Shown in pieces: positions 38,201 through 46,321 of a stretch of DNA of 64,000 nucleotides (the stretch's first letter is position 1; each line of letters starts with the position of its first letter). The stretch covers positions 2,800,501 through 2,864,500 of the forward strand of contig NZ_CP023690.1 of NCBI RefSeq assembly GCF_008704795.1, given 5' to 3'. Source of the DNA: Streptomyces spectabilis. Lineage in GTDB: Bacteria > Actinomycetota > Actinomycetes > Streptomycetales > Streptomycetaceae. The position numbers and the translations under genes were made by a program. Under the pieces are notes generated by a model. It saw only the letters and a program-made list of their open reading frames with translations, was not told where the DNA came from and searched no databases.

Positions 38201-38508
38201 CTTCGCGCGGCCGCGGCGAGCCGCGTGACCAAAGCGACAGTGTGTGACGCGGGGGTACCGGGTACCGGACAATCTCCGGCACCCGAAACGCCGCAAGATC
38301 CGACATAACGGCGCCAGTTATCCACAGGCAAGTGACACGAACCGGTATGCCCAACAAGAATGCCTGTGTGGCGCCGCGCTGAACCATTCACGCGTGGTGT
38401 CCGTGTTTCGGGGTGGGCCGGTCCGCACGCGAGTGTCGGCCCGGGGAACCATGAAAAGAGGTGTCCCTTGCTCCTTGCCGAGCGTGGGGAAGGGCCGAGG
38501 AGGGCCGG
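38201..38508. other. Intergenic region upstream of moxR-type gene
   Basis: About 300 bp without a supported gene. It contains an E. coli-type DnaA box (38318-38326), adjacent ATAAC/GTTAT arms, and presumably the promoter of the MoxR-DUF58-transglutaminase operon, which could not be placed with confidence. Confidence 0.5.
38318..38326 (+). promoter_or_regulatory. Solitary DnaA box
   Basis: TTATCCACA is an exact match to the E. coli DnaA consensus 9-mer; Streptomyces DnaA prefers TTGTCCACA, one base different. Only one box was noticed, so this is not an origin. Confidence 0.35.
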
Positions 38509-39528
38509 GTGACGACCTATGACGATCGAGCGAGCCTGTCAGATCTGACCGCCACGGCGGAGCGTGTCCGCGGGTCGGTCGAGGGTGTGATCGAGGGCAA
38601 GCCGGAGGTCGTACGGCTTTCGCTGACCGTGCTCCTCGCCGAGGGGCACCTGCTCATCGAGGATGTTCCGGGCGTGGGCAAGACCATGCTCGCCAAGGCG
38701 CTCGCGCGGTCCATCGACTGCTCGGTGCGGCGTATCCAGTTCACGCCGGACCTGCTGCCGTCGGACATCACGGGTGTGTCCATCTGGGACCAGCAGCGCC
38801 GTGACTTCGAGTTCAAACCGGGAGCGATCTTCGCGCAGATCGTCATCGGCGACGAGATCAACCGCGCGTCCCCGAAGACGCAGTCCGCGCTCCTGGAGTC
38901 CATGGAGGAGCGCCAGGTCACCATCGACGGGCAGACGTACGAACTGCCCAGCCCGTTCATGGTGGTGGCCACGCAGAACCCGGTGGAGATGGAGGGCACC
39001 TATCCGCTGCCCGAGGCACAGCGCGACCGCTTCATGGCGCGCGTCTCGATCGGCTATCCGGGCCCCGAGGCCGAGCTGCAGATGCTGGACGTGCACGGCG
39101 GCGTCTCCCCGCTCGACGACCTCCAGCCGGTGGCGCACGCGCACGACATCGTGAAGCTCATCGACGCGGTCCGCACGGTCCACGTCGCCGAGGCCGTGCG
39201 GCGGTACGCGGTCGACCTGGTGGGTGCCACGCGCAACCACCCCGACCTGAGACTCGGCGCCTCGCCGCGCGCGACCCTGCACCTGCTGCGGGCCGCCAAG
39301 GCGTCCGCGGCGCTCAGCGGCCGTGACTTCGCGCTGCCGGACGACGTGCAGGCGCTGGCCGTCGCCGTCCTCGCGCACCGGCTGCTGCCCACGGCGCAGG
39401 CCCAGTTGAACCGCCGGACGGCTGAATCGGTCGTCCTGGAGATCCTGCAGCGCACCCCCGTCCCGGCTGCCCAGCAGCCCGGCCAGGGGTTCTTCGGCCA
39501 GCAGCCGCCCGGCGCCCGGAGGCTGTGA
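38509..39528 (+). CDS. MoxR family AAA+ ATPase
   Basis: AAA+ chaperone-like ATPase of 339 residues. Walker A is EDVPGVGKTMLAKAL (about 53-67), Walker B and sensor region are IVIGDEINRASPKTQSALL, followed by VTIDGQTYELPSPFMVVATQNP and PEAQRDRFMARVSIGYP. The C-terminal lid domain ends near 320 with a short Gln/Gly/Pro tail. MoxR proteins usually act with DUF58/VWA partners in maturation of protein complexes. GTG 38509 has GAGGAGGG six bases upstream. Its stop overlaps the DUF58 start. Confidence 0.95.
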   Translation: MTTYDDRASLSDLTATAERVRGSVEGVIEGKPEVVRLSLTVLLAEGHLLIEDVPGVGKTMLAKALARSIDCSVRRIQFTPDLLPSDITGVSIWDQQRRDFEFKPGAIFAQIVIGDEINRASPKTQSALLESMEERQVTIDGQTYELPSPFMVVATQNPVEMEGTYPLPEAQRDRFMARVSIGYPGPEAELQMLDVHGGVSPLDDLQPVAHAHDIVKLIDAVRTVHVAEAVRRYAVDLVGATRNHPDLRLGASPRATLHLLRAAKASAALSGRDFALPDDVQALAVAVLAHRLLPTAQAQLNRRTAESVVLEILQRTPVPAAQQPGQGFFGQQPPGARRL

Positions 39529-40934
39529 TGACGGCCGGGGGGAGGCCGTCGGACGCCCCCGGCGGCCCCGCCGACACAGGGGACAGGGGTGAGCGGGGCG
39601 GCCTGCGCACGGCGCTCGCCGGCCTCACCACCCGGGGCCGCTCCTTCTTCGCCGCGGGCGTCGCCGCCGCCGTCTGCGCCTATGTGCTCGGCCAGAGCGA
39701 CCTGCTGCGGGTCGGGCTGCTGCTCGCGGTCCTGCCGCTGGTGTGCTCCGCCGTGCTGTACCGCACGCGCTACCGCGTCGCGGGCAGCCGCCGTCTCTCC
39801 CCCGCGCGCGTGCCCGCCGGCTCGGAGGCGCGCGTGCACCTGCGGATGGAGAACGTCTCGCGGCTGCCCACGGGCCTGCTCATGCTCCAGGATCGAGTGC
39901 CGTACGTGCTCGGGCCGCGGCCGCGGTTCGTGCTCGACCGCGTGGAGGCGGGCGGGCGCCGCGAGGTGTCCTACCGCGTCCGCTCGGACCTGCGCGGCCG
40001 CTATCCGCTGGGCCCGCTCCAGCTCCGCCTCACCGACCCCTTCGGCATGTGCGAGCTGACCAGGTCCTTCTCCACGTACGACACGCTGACGGTGGTCCCG
40101 CGCGTGGAAGCGCTCCCGGCGGTGCGCCTGACCGGCGAGGCCAAGGGGTACGGCGACGGACGGCACCGGTCGCTCGCCCTCGCGGGCGAGGACGACATCA
40201 TTCCGCGCGGCTACCGCTACGGCGACGACCTGCGCCGCGTCCACTGGCGCTCCACCGCGCGCTACGGCGAGCTGATGGTGCGCCGCGAGGAGCAGCCGCA
40301 GCGCTCGCGCTGCACGGTCCTGCTTGACACCCGTGCGGTGGCCTACCAGGGCGCGGGCCCGGACTCGGCCTTCGAATGGGCCGTCTCGGGCACCGCGTCC
40401 ACGCTGGTGCACATGCTCGAACGGGGCTTTTCCGTACGGCTGTTGACGGACACCGGCAACTCGCTGCCCGGTGAGGGCGCCGACGGTTTCGCGGGCGCGA
40501 GCCAGGAGTCGGCGGACGCGGCCGGGCTGATGATGGACACGCTCGCCGTGATCGACCACTCGGACGGCGCGGGCCTGTCGCCCGCGTACGACGTGCTCCG
40601 CGGCGGCAACGAAGGCCTCCTCGTGGCCTTCATCGGCGACCTGGACGAGGAGCAGGCCACGGTGGTCGCCAAGATGCGCCAGCGCAGCGGCGCCGCGGTC
40701 GCCTTCGTGCTGGACGGCGACGCCTGGCTGCGGGGCGCGGGAGCCCCGCCGTCCGCGCGGGCCGCGGACCGGCTGCGGCTGCTGCGCGAGGCGGGCTGGA
40801 CGGCGGTCGCCGTGCCGCCCGGGGTGCCGCTGGTCGATCTGTGGCGTCAGGCGGACCACCTGCGCACCGGCGTGGGCGCGGCCCCGGCGGCGAGCAGGGG
40901 CCCGATGGCGGGCGGGACAGGGGGATGGTCATGA
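39528..40934 (+). CDS. DUF58 domain membrane protein
   Basis: Protein of 468 residues. Two helices (about 34-75) precede an extracytoplasmic/cytoplasmic beta-rich region and the DUF58 core at about 215-235, GYRYGDDLRRVHWRSTARYG, followed by a VWA-like half with a degenerate metal site. It is the usual partner of MoxR ATPases. The ATG at 39528 overlaps the moxR stop (TGATG); GTG 39525 is an alternative. Its own stop overlaps the next gene as ATGA, so the three genes form one coupled operon. Exact function is unknown. Confidence 0.92.
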   Translation: MTAGGRPSDAPGGPADTGDRGERGGLRTALAGLTTRGRSFFAAGVAAAVCAYVLGQSDLLRVGLLLAVLPLVCSAVLYRTRYRVAGSRRLSPARVPAGSEARVHLRMENVSRLPTGLLMLQDRVPYVLGPRPRFVLDRVEAGGRREVSYRVRSDLRGRYPLGPLQLRLTDPFGMCELTRSFSTYDTLTVVPRVEALPAVRLTGEAKGYGDGRHRSLALAGEDDIIPRGYRYGDDLRRVHWRSTARYGELMVRREEQPQRSRCTVLLDTRAVAYQGAGPDSAFEWAVSGTASTLVHMLERGFSVRLLTDTGNSLPGEGADGFAGASQESADAAGLMMDTLAVIDHSDGAGLSPAYDVLRGGNEGLLVAFIGDLDEEQATVVAKMRQRSGAAVAFVLDGDAWLRGAGAPPSARAADRLRLLREAGWTAVAVPPGVPLVDLWRQADHLRTGVGAAPAASRGPMAGGTGGWS

Positions 40935-43342
40935 GTGGGCGTACGCGACTCGCGCTGTGCGCCGCCGCCGCGACGCTGATGGCGTCGGGCGCGATGCTGC
41001 CGCTCGTCGACAAGTCGGGCTGGCTGGTGCAGGCGGCGATCCTGCTCGCGCTGCAGAGCGGCGTGGGCGGTCTGGCCCGGCGGGTGCCGCTCGCCCGGCC
41101 GCTGACGGTGGCCGTGCAGGCCCTGGTCACGCTGCTGCTCCTGACGCTGGTCTTCGGCCGGGAGCAGGCGCTCGCCGGGGTGATCCCCACCCCCGAGGTG
41201 TTCCGGCACTTCGGCCTGCTCCTGGAGGCGGGCGGTGACGACGTCGGGCGGTACGCGATCCCGGCGCCGCTCACCGACGGCATCCGGCTGATGCTGGTCG
41301 GCGGGGTCCTGGTGGTCGGGCTCATGGTGGACGCGCTCGCGGTGACGTTCCGCACCGCGGCACCGGCGGGCCTGCCGCTGCTCGCCCTGTACTCGATCGC
41401 CGCGGGCCTCGCCGAGGACGGCGCCGGGTGGCTGTGGTTCCTGCTCGCGGCCGCCGGGTATCTGCTGCTGCTCCTCGCCGAGGGCCGGGACCGGCTCTCG
41501 CAGTGGGGGCGGGTCTTCGGCGGGGCGGCCCGGCCGCCCGGCCGGGTCTCGGCGGGCCTGGACGGCGACGGCGGCGCCCTCGCCCCGGTGCGCACGGGCC
41601 GCCGCATCGGCGCCGTCGCCCTGGGCGTCGCCCTGGTGGTGCCGCTCGCGCTGCCCGCCCTCGACGGCGGCCTCCTCGACGACTCGAACGGCCCGGGGGG
41701 CGGCGGCCGCGGCGGAGGCGGCACGATCTCCGCGGTGAACCCACTGGTCGCGCTCCAGGACAGCCTGAACCAGCCGGAGGACCGCGAGGTCATCTCGTAC
41801 CGCACGAACGCGAAGAACTCCCAGGAGATGTATCTGCGGATCGTCTCGCTCGACCAGTTCGACGGGACGACGTGGAAGACCACCGTCCGGGACATCGAGG
41901 ACATCCCCTCGCGCCTCCCGGACCCGCCGGGCCTGTCCCCCACGGTCCGCAGGACCGAGATCCAGACGAACATCTCGGCGGCGGACGGCTACGCGCAGAA
42001 CTGGCTGCCCATGCCGTATCCGGCGAGCCAGGTGCGCATCGAGGGGCGCTGGCGGTACGAGCCCGTGGGCCGTGCCGTGGTCGGCGACAACGGGCAGACC
42101 ACGCGGGGTGTGCAGTACTCCGTCAACAGCCTGGCCGTGGAGCCCACGGCCGAGCAGCTAGCGGCCGCGCCCCCGGCGCCCGAGGGCGTGCGGCGCGAGT
42201 TCACCAAGGTGCCGGACACCCTGCCTTCGGTGGTGGGCGAGACGGCCCGCAGGATCACCCGGGGCGCGGCGAACGACTACGAGCGGGCGGTGAAGCTCCA
42301 GGACTGGTTCGCCTCCGACGGCGGCTTCACGTACAACACGCAGGTCCGCGCGGGCAGCGGCCCCTCGGCGATCGCGCGCTTCCTGGACCAGAAGGAGGGC
42401 TTCTGCGTCCACTTCTCCTTCGCCATGGCGTCGATGGCGCGCACGCTCGGCATTCCCGCGCGCGTGGCGGTGGGCTTCACCCCGGGCTCCGCGCAGGCGG
42501 ACGGCACCATGTCGGTGGGCCTGAGGGACGCGCACGCCTGGCCCGAGCTGTACTTCGAAGGCGTGGGCTGGACCCGTTTCGAGCCGACGCCGTCCCGCGG
42601 TACCGTCCCGGACTACGCCCGTGACCAGGCCCCGACCGACGACGCCGACGACCCGGCGGCGCCCGAGCCGTCCACGACGGCGGAGGAGTCCCCGCAGCCG
42701 TCGCAGTCCTCGGACTGCCCGCGCGACCAGCGTCAGGCGGGCGGCTGCAACAGCGCGGCGCCGCTGCTCGCGATGGACTCCGGGGACGGCGGGCCGCCGG
42801 TCGGGATGATCGTGGGCGGTTCGTTGGCGGGCCTGGCCGTGCTCCTGGTGCCCCTGTTGCCGCTGCTGTGGCGGACGCGGGTGCGCGCGGTGCGGCTCGG
42901 CGTCGGCGGGCGCACGGAGGCGGACGCGGCGACGCGGACCCTCGCGGCCTGGCTGGAGGTCACGGACACCGCGTGGGACCACGGCATCCCGCCGGACGAA
43001 TCGCAGACGCCGCGGAAGGCGGCGGCCCGGATCGTCCTCGTCGGCAAGCTGGAGCCGGGCGCCGCGGAGTCCGTGCACCGGGTGGCGGCGGCGGTGGAGC
43101 AGGTCCTGTACGCGCCGCAGCCGCGGCTGGCCACGGGGCTGCCCGACGACGTGCGGCGCCTGCGGGCGGGGCTGCGTGCCTCCGTGAGCCGTTCGACCCG
43201 GCTGCGGGCGACGCTCGCGCCGCGTTCGGCCGCGCGGGTGATGTGGTCCCTCTCGGAGCGCTGGACGGTGCTGCGCTCCCGGTGGCAGCGCCGTCTTGCC
43301 AAGCGGTGGCCCGCCCGCCCGGCGGCGCGCGAAGGGGGCTGA
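40931..43342 (+). CDS. TgpA-type transglutaminase-like membrane protein
   Basis: Protein of 803 residues. Six or seven N-terminal helices (about 8-260), an extracellular part with a transglutaminase-like fold, then a C-terminal helix (about 625-648) and a DUF4129-like cytosolic tail. The catalytic triad is visible as GFCVHFSFAMASMARTLG (Cys), DAHAWPELYFEG (His) and the downstream acidic residue, so it could be a protease or amidotransferase on envelope substrates. ATG 40931 overlaps the DUF58 stop as ATGA and has GGGGGA upstream. It completes the MoxR-DUF58-TgpA operon next to the dcw cluster. Confidence 0.93.
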   Translation: MSGRTRLALCAAAATLMASGAMLPLVDKSGWLVQAAILLALQSGVGGLARRVPLARPLTVAVQALVTLLLLTLVFGREQALAGVIPTPEVFRHFGLLLEAGGDDVGRYAIPAPLTDGIRLMLVGGVLVVGLMVDALAVTFRTAAPAGLPLLALYSIAAGLAEDGAGWLWFLLAAAGYLLLLLAEGRDRLSQWGRVFGGAARPPGRVSAGLDGDGGALAPVRTGRRIGAVALGVALVVPLALPALDGGLLDDSNGPGGGGRGGGGTISAVNPLVALQDSLNQPEDREVISYRTNAKNSQEMYLRIVSLDQFDGTTWKTTVRDIEDIPSRLPDPPGLSPTVRRTEIQTNISAADGYAQNWLPMPYPASQVRIEGRWRYEPVGRAVVGDNGQTTRGVQYSVNSLAVEPTAEQLAAAPPAPEGVRREFTKVPDTLPSVVGETARRITRGAANDYERAVKLQDWFASDGGFTYNTQVRAGSGPSAIARFLDQKEGFCVHFSFAMASMARTLGIPARVAVGFTPGSAQADGTMSVGLRDAHAWPELYFEGVGWTRFEPTPSRGTVPDYARDQAPTDDADDPAAPEPSTTAEESPQPSQSSDCPRDQRQAGGCNSAAPLLAMDSGDGGPPVGMIVGGSLAGLAVLLVPLLPLLWRTRVRAVRLGVGGRTEADAATRTLAAWLEVTDTAWDHGIPPDESQTPRKAAARIVLVGKLEPGAAESVHRVAAAVEQVLYAPQPRLATGLPDDVRRLRAGLRASVSRSTRLRATLAPRSAARVMWSLSERWTVLRSRWQRRLAKRWPARPAAREGG

Positions 43343-43349
43343 GGCCCCG

Positions 43350-43367
43350 GGCCCGGCCGTCCGGGCC
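43350..43367 (+). terminator. Weak hairpin after tgpA-type gene
   Basis: GGCCCGG / CCGGGCC with a 4-nt loop, 7 bases after the stop codon. Confidence 0.35.
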
Positions 43368-43654
43368 TGGCCCGAAACGTGCGTGGGGTGGCCGCGGACC
43401 AGCGGTCACCCCACCGCCGTGTGCGGACCCTCCACCACCGACCAATGTGCGGGTGCACATGCGCGAGCAAACGCCTGGACCGGCCGTGTCCGGGGCTGGG
43501 CCAGTAGGCAGAGGTGTTCCGGCCGGGGGCGCTGGGCCGTGCGGATCACGGGGGCGCGGGCATGGGCGAGCGTCGGCGGGCTCGGCGCGATCGGCGGGGG
43601 ATGCGGCGAACGGTGACGCGAACAGCGACGCGTACGGCCACGCGGGCAGCGACA

Positions 43655-43686
43655 AGGCCCGGCGCGCCAAGTGCGCGGCCGGGCCT
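43655..43686 (-). terminator. Terminator downstream of DUF3040 gene
   Basis: AGGCCCGGC / GCCGGGCCT outer stem with inner GCGC / GCGC and one bulged G, 44 bases beyond the DUF3040 stop. Confidence 0.6.
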
Positions 43687-43730
43687 CGGGCACGACAGAG
43701 AAGTCAGGCGCGGCGGGGGACCCTCGGAGG

Positions 43731-44153
43731 CTATTGGCCGCCTTGCTGCTCGTCCCTGCGACGCTGCCAACGCTGCTCGATGCGGTCCATCACGGACCGC
43801 CGCTGCCTGGGCTGATGCTGCCGCCGCCCGTGCGGGGCGGCGGTGGGTCCACTGGGGGCGCCGGGGGCCTGCTCGCCCGGCTTGGGCGCCTTGCGCCAAC
43901 CGGTGACGGCGAGCACCGCGCATCCCAGCATGACGAGGAATCCCACCACGCTCACCCAGATCAGCTGGGCGACCATTCCGGCCATGAGAAGGGCGATACC
44001 CACCAGGAAGCCCGCGACCGCTTGGTAGACCCGCTTCCGGGTGTACGTACGCAGCCCGCTTCCCTCAAGCGCTGTCGCGAACTTGGGATCTTCGGCGTAC
44101 AGCGCTCGCTCCATTTGCTCGAGCATGCGCTGCTCGTGCTCCGAGAGCGGCAC
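43731..44153 (-). CDS. DUF3040 domain small membrane protein
   Basis: Actinobacteria-specific protein of 140 residues. The N-terminal signature VPLSEHEQRMLEQMERALYAEDPKF (quoted in part: LSEHEQRMLEQMERAL) is a cytosolic helix, followed by two membrane helices (about 45-62 and 64-84) and a Gln/Arg-rich tail. GTG 44153 has GAGGAGG five bases upstream. Located beside the dcw region in Streptomyces; function unknown. Confidence 0.93.
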   Translation of the reverse strand: MPLSEHEQRMLEQMERALYAEDPKFATALEGSGLRTYTRKRVYQAVAGFLVGIALLMAGMVAQLIWVSVVGFLVMLGCAVLAVTGWRKAPKPGEQAPGAPSGPTAAPHGRRQHQPRQRRSVMDRIEQRWQRRRDEQQGGQ

Positions 44154-44454
44154 GGAGTCCTCCTCATCGTGCAGTCGCCGGGGCGACCGGGGGGTCCCCT
44201 TCAGGATAGGCAGGGAATCGCCCCCGTGAAACCCGCCCCTCTGCGCCAACTTCGCCAAACCGGACCGTCAGGTCGCTCCGGCTCGCTGAAGCCTGCATTC
44301 CCCAGCGGCCGGTCTGTCATGCCGGACGGTGTCCCTCGATCATACGGCGCCCGTAGCCCGTTCGGGGGGCCTGTGGCGTACTCCATGTGCTGCTGCGCCC
44401 CTGATCAGCGAGGTAGCCCCAGGCGTCACAGGAGTCCCAGCGGCCGGTCGGAGC
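44154..44454. other. Intergenic region upstream of DUF3040 gene
   Basis: 301 bp without a supported gene, lying downstream of the methyltransferase gene and upstream of DUF3040. Contains the candidate DUF3040 promoter; no clear methyltransferase terminator is seen. Confidence 0.5.
44203..44231 (-). promoter_or_regulatory. Candidate promoter of DUF3040 gene
   Basis: On the minus strand TTTCAC (44226-44231), a 17-bp spacer and TATCCT (44203-44208), about 50 bp before the GTG start. Confidence 0.45.
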
Positions 44455-45291
44455 TCAGGCCCCGCTCGCCTCGGGCGTCTCGCCGAGCACGTGCAGCTGG
44501 GTGGCCACGGAGTGGAACGCGGACAGCTCGGCGGCGGCCGCCTCCAGCTTCAGGAGGGCCTCCAGGGCGCCGGGCTCGGTGTCGACGAGGACGCCGGGCA
44601 CGAGGTCGGCGAAGACGCGCACGCCGTGCACGCCGCCCACCCGCAGGCCCGCACCCTCGACCAGCTCGGTGAGCTGCTCGGCGGTGAAGCGCCGCGGCAC
44701 CGGGTCGCCCTCGCCCCAGCGCCCGGCCGGGTCCTCCAGCGCCTTGTGGGCCTCGGTGAAGTGACCGGCGAGGGCGCGGGCGATGACGGCGCCGCCGAGG
44801 CCCGCGGCGAGCAGGCTCAGGACGCCGGCGGGGCGCAGCGCGCCGACGGCGTTGCGCACGCCTTCGGCCGGGTCGTCCACGTACTCCAGGACTCCGTGGC
44901 ACAGCACCGCGTCGTAACCGCCGCGCTCGACGACGTCGAAGAGGCCGTGCACGTCGCCCTGGACGCCGCGCACGCGGTCGGCGACGCCCGCCTCGGCGGC
45001 GCGGCGCTCCAGCGCGAACAGCGCGTTGGGGCTGGGGTCGACGACCGTGACGCGGTGGCCGAGGCGGGCCACGGGTACCGCGAAGTTGCCGCTGCCGCCG
45101 CCGGTGTCCAGGACCTCGAGACCGCCGGGGGCGTCGCCCGCGGTGGCCTTGACGCGGCGGTCGAGGGCGTCCTTCAGGACGTCCCAGACCACGGCCGTAC
45201 GGAGGGAAGCGCGCGGGCGAGGGGGGTCGGAGCGCAGCGACGCCGTCTGCGGGTGACGGGGGGAGGCGGGCGGGCGCATCGGGTCCGACAC
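44455..45291 (-). CDS. SAM-dependent methyltransferase (class I)
   Basis: Protein of 278 residues with a Rossmann methyltransferase fold. Motif I is LEVLDTGGGSGNFAVPVA (about 58-75), with VTVVDPSPNAL, GVQGDVHGLF and YDAVLCHGVLEYVDDP following, as in Methyltransf_11/25 members. The C-terminal half resembles SmtA/CmoM-type enzymes but the substrate cannot be named. GTG 45291 has GAGG about 11 bases upstream. A -10-like TAGGGT lies at 45357-45362 on the minus strand. Monocistronic. Confidence 0.9.
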   Translation of the reverse strand: MSDPMRPPASPRHPQTASLRSDPPRPRASLRTAVVWDVLKDALDRRVKATAGDAPGGLEVLDTGGGSGNFAVPVARLGHRVTVVDPSPNALFALERRAAEAGVADRVRGVQGDVHGLFDVVERGGYDAVLCHGVLEYVDDPAEGVRNAVGALRPAGVLSLLAAGLGGAVIARALAGHFTEAHKALEDPAGRWGEGDPVPRRFTAEQLTELVEGAGLRVGGVHGVRVFADLVPGVLVDTEPGALEALLKLEAAAAELSAFHSVATQLHVLGETPEASGA

Positions 45292-45493
45292 GGCAGTTGA
45301 CTCCTCGGCGCGGCTCCGCCTGGGTGTCGGCGGGCTGTTCGGGTACGGGCGATCCCACCCTATTGCCTCTGGAGCCGTGCCCCGGCATCCGCGGGGGCGG
45401 GCGGCGCGGGCGGCCGCTCACGCCGACACCCGGCCGCGCCCGGGCCAGGCGTGCGCCGCGGGACTCGCTCGGGCCGCGTGGCGCACGCCCAGG

Positions 45494-46024
45494 TCAGCCC
45501 GCATCGGGTGACTCCTGGCGCGCTTGCGGGAGGACCGGCTGGAGGACCAGCATCCGCTCGACGAGGCGGAGGAACATCGCCGCGTCGCGCAGCAGGTCGT
45601 CGGCGTCGCGGATGCTGGCCGCGCCCTGGATGCCCGCTTCGGCGCGGGCCCTGCGGGCGGCGCCGGAGGCGAACAGGGCGCTCCACTCGGTCAGCTCGGG
45701 GGCTATCTCGGGCAGCACTTCCCAGGCGCTGCGGATGCGCTGCCTGCGCCGGGGGTTGAGCTCGGGGCGGCCGCGGGCGGCGAGGACCGCGGCCGCGGTG
45801 CGCAGGGCGGCCAGGTGGGCCGTGGCATAGCGCTCGTTCGGAGGGTCCAGGCGGGCGGCCTCGTCGAGTCCGGCGCGGGCCTGGGCGAGCAGTTCGAGGG
45901 CGGCGGGCGGGGCCGTGGCGCGGCGCAGGACGGGGTGCACGTCGCTCGCCGGGCCGGTCAGTGAGGGGGCAGGGCCTGCGGCGCGGCGCCGGGGTGCGGC
46001 GGCCGCTGCGTGCGAACGGGCCAT
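45494..46024 (-). CDS. SAV_6107 family HEPN domain-containing protein
   Basis: Protein of 176 residues, nearly all alpha-helical by composition, with a disordered Ala/Arg-rich N-terminus (1-25). The helical core includes LLAQARAGLDEAARLDPPN, ERYATAHLAALRTAAAVL and ADDLLRDAAMFLRLVERML and matches the actinomycete family named after SAV_6107, classed as HEPN-like. The classical HEPN RNase motif RxxxxH is not evident. ATG 46024 has AGGAGG seven bases upstream. Its promoter region carries a RecA-NDp-like element, suggesting induction by DNA damage. Confidence 0.88.
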   Translation of the reverse strand: MARSHAAAAAPRRRAAGPAPSLTGPASDVHPVLRRATAPPAALELLAQARAGLDEAARLDPPNERYATAHLAALRTAAAVLAARGRPELNPRRRQRIRSAWEVLPEIAPELTEWSALFASGAARRARAEAGIQGAASIRDADDLLRDAAMFLRLVERMLVLQPVLPQARQESPDAG

Positions 46025-46072
46025 GACGAACCTCCTGTCGTCTGTGTGACGGCGCAGTGGCCGTATGTGCCC

Positions 46073-46095
46073 ATCGTGGGGTACGCCACTGACAA
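46073..46095 (-). promoter_or_regulatory. RecA-NDp-like promoter of the HEPN-family gene
   Basis: On the minus strand a perfect TTGTCAGTG, eight bases, then CACGAT. The upstream block is an exact match to the PafBC/RecA-NDp consensus; the -10 hexamer departs from TANNNT at its first base. Confidence 0.6.
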
Positions 46096-46114
46096 TCCGC
46101 GCTGACCTGGCCCT

Positions 46115-46143
46115 TTGCCTCGATCGGAGGTTCGGGCTACCTT
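46115..46143 (+). promoter_or_regulatory. Promoter of the ABC-Pip-TetR operon
   Basis: TTGCCT (46115-46120), a 17-bp spacer and TACCTT (46138-46143). Transcription would start inside the TetR-type palindrome that follows, the classic arrangement for repression. Confidence 0.55.
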
Positions 46144-46144
46144 T

Positions 46145-46164
46145 TGTACTGACTGGTCAGTTCA
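46145..46164 (+). promoter_or_regulatory. Probable TetR-family operator
   Basis: Interrupted palindrome TGTACTGAC-TG-GTCAGTTCA: 8 of 9 positions per half-site are complementary. It overlaps the predicted start of transcription for the operon whose last gene is a TetR regulator, so autorepression is likely. Confidence 0.65.
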
Positions 46165-46206
46165 AAAACTTCACGCAACGACTTCGGCTCACGAGCACCG
46201 GCCCAC

Positions 46207-46232
46207 GGGGCCGACTCGCGGGGCCGACTCGC
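46207..46232 (+). repeat. Two tandem copies of a 13-bp unit in the operon leader
   Basis: GGGGCCGACTCGC is repeated head to tail at 46207-46219 and 46220-46232, between the operator and the ABC gene. Confidence 0.7.
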
Positions 46233-46321
46233 GGGCCCCGGCCCGCGGGCACCCCCAGGCATTCGGCTTGCCGACTTTTCGGCTCGCACGCTTCGGACGA
46301 CGTGGAAAGGCGAGGAAGACC

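Larger units (their letters stand above)
43343..43730. other. Intergenic region between convergent tgpA and DUF3040 genes
   Basis: 388 bp with no supported gene. It holds a small hairpin just after tgpA (43350-43367), the inverted repeat ATGTGC-N4-GCACAT (43445-43460), and the DUF3040 terminator (43655-43686). The remainder shows no coding bias. Confidence 0.55.

Noticed and set aside
38318..38326. Chromosomal or plasmid replication origin
   Set aside because: Only one DnaA box; Streptomyces oriC has many boxes and lies between dnaA and dnaN.
43445..43460. Operator at ATGTGC-N4-GCACAT
   Set aside because: Short arms in the gap between two convergent genes, so there is no promoter for it to control.
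45328..45354. SigB-like sequence GGGT-N15-GGGTAC
   Set aside because: It reads on the plus strand toward the 3' end of a minus-strand gene, with no plus-strand gene downstream for about 1 kb.
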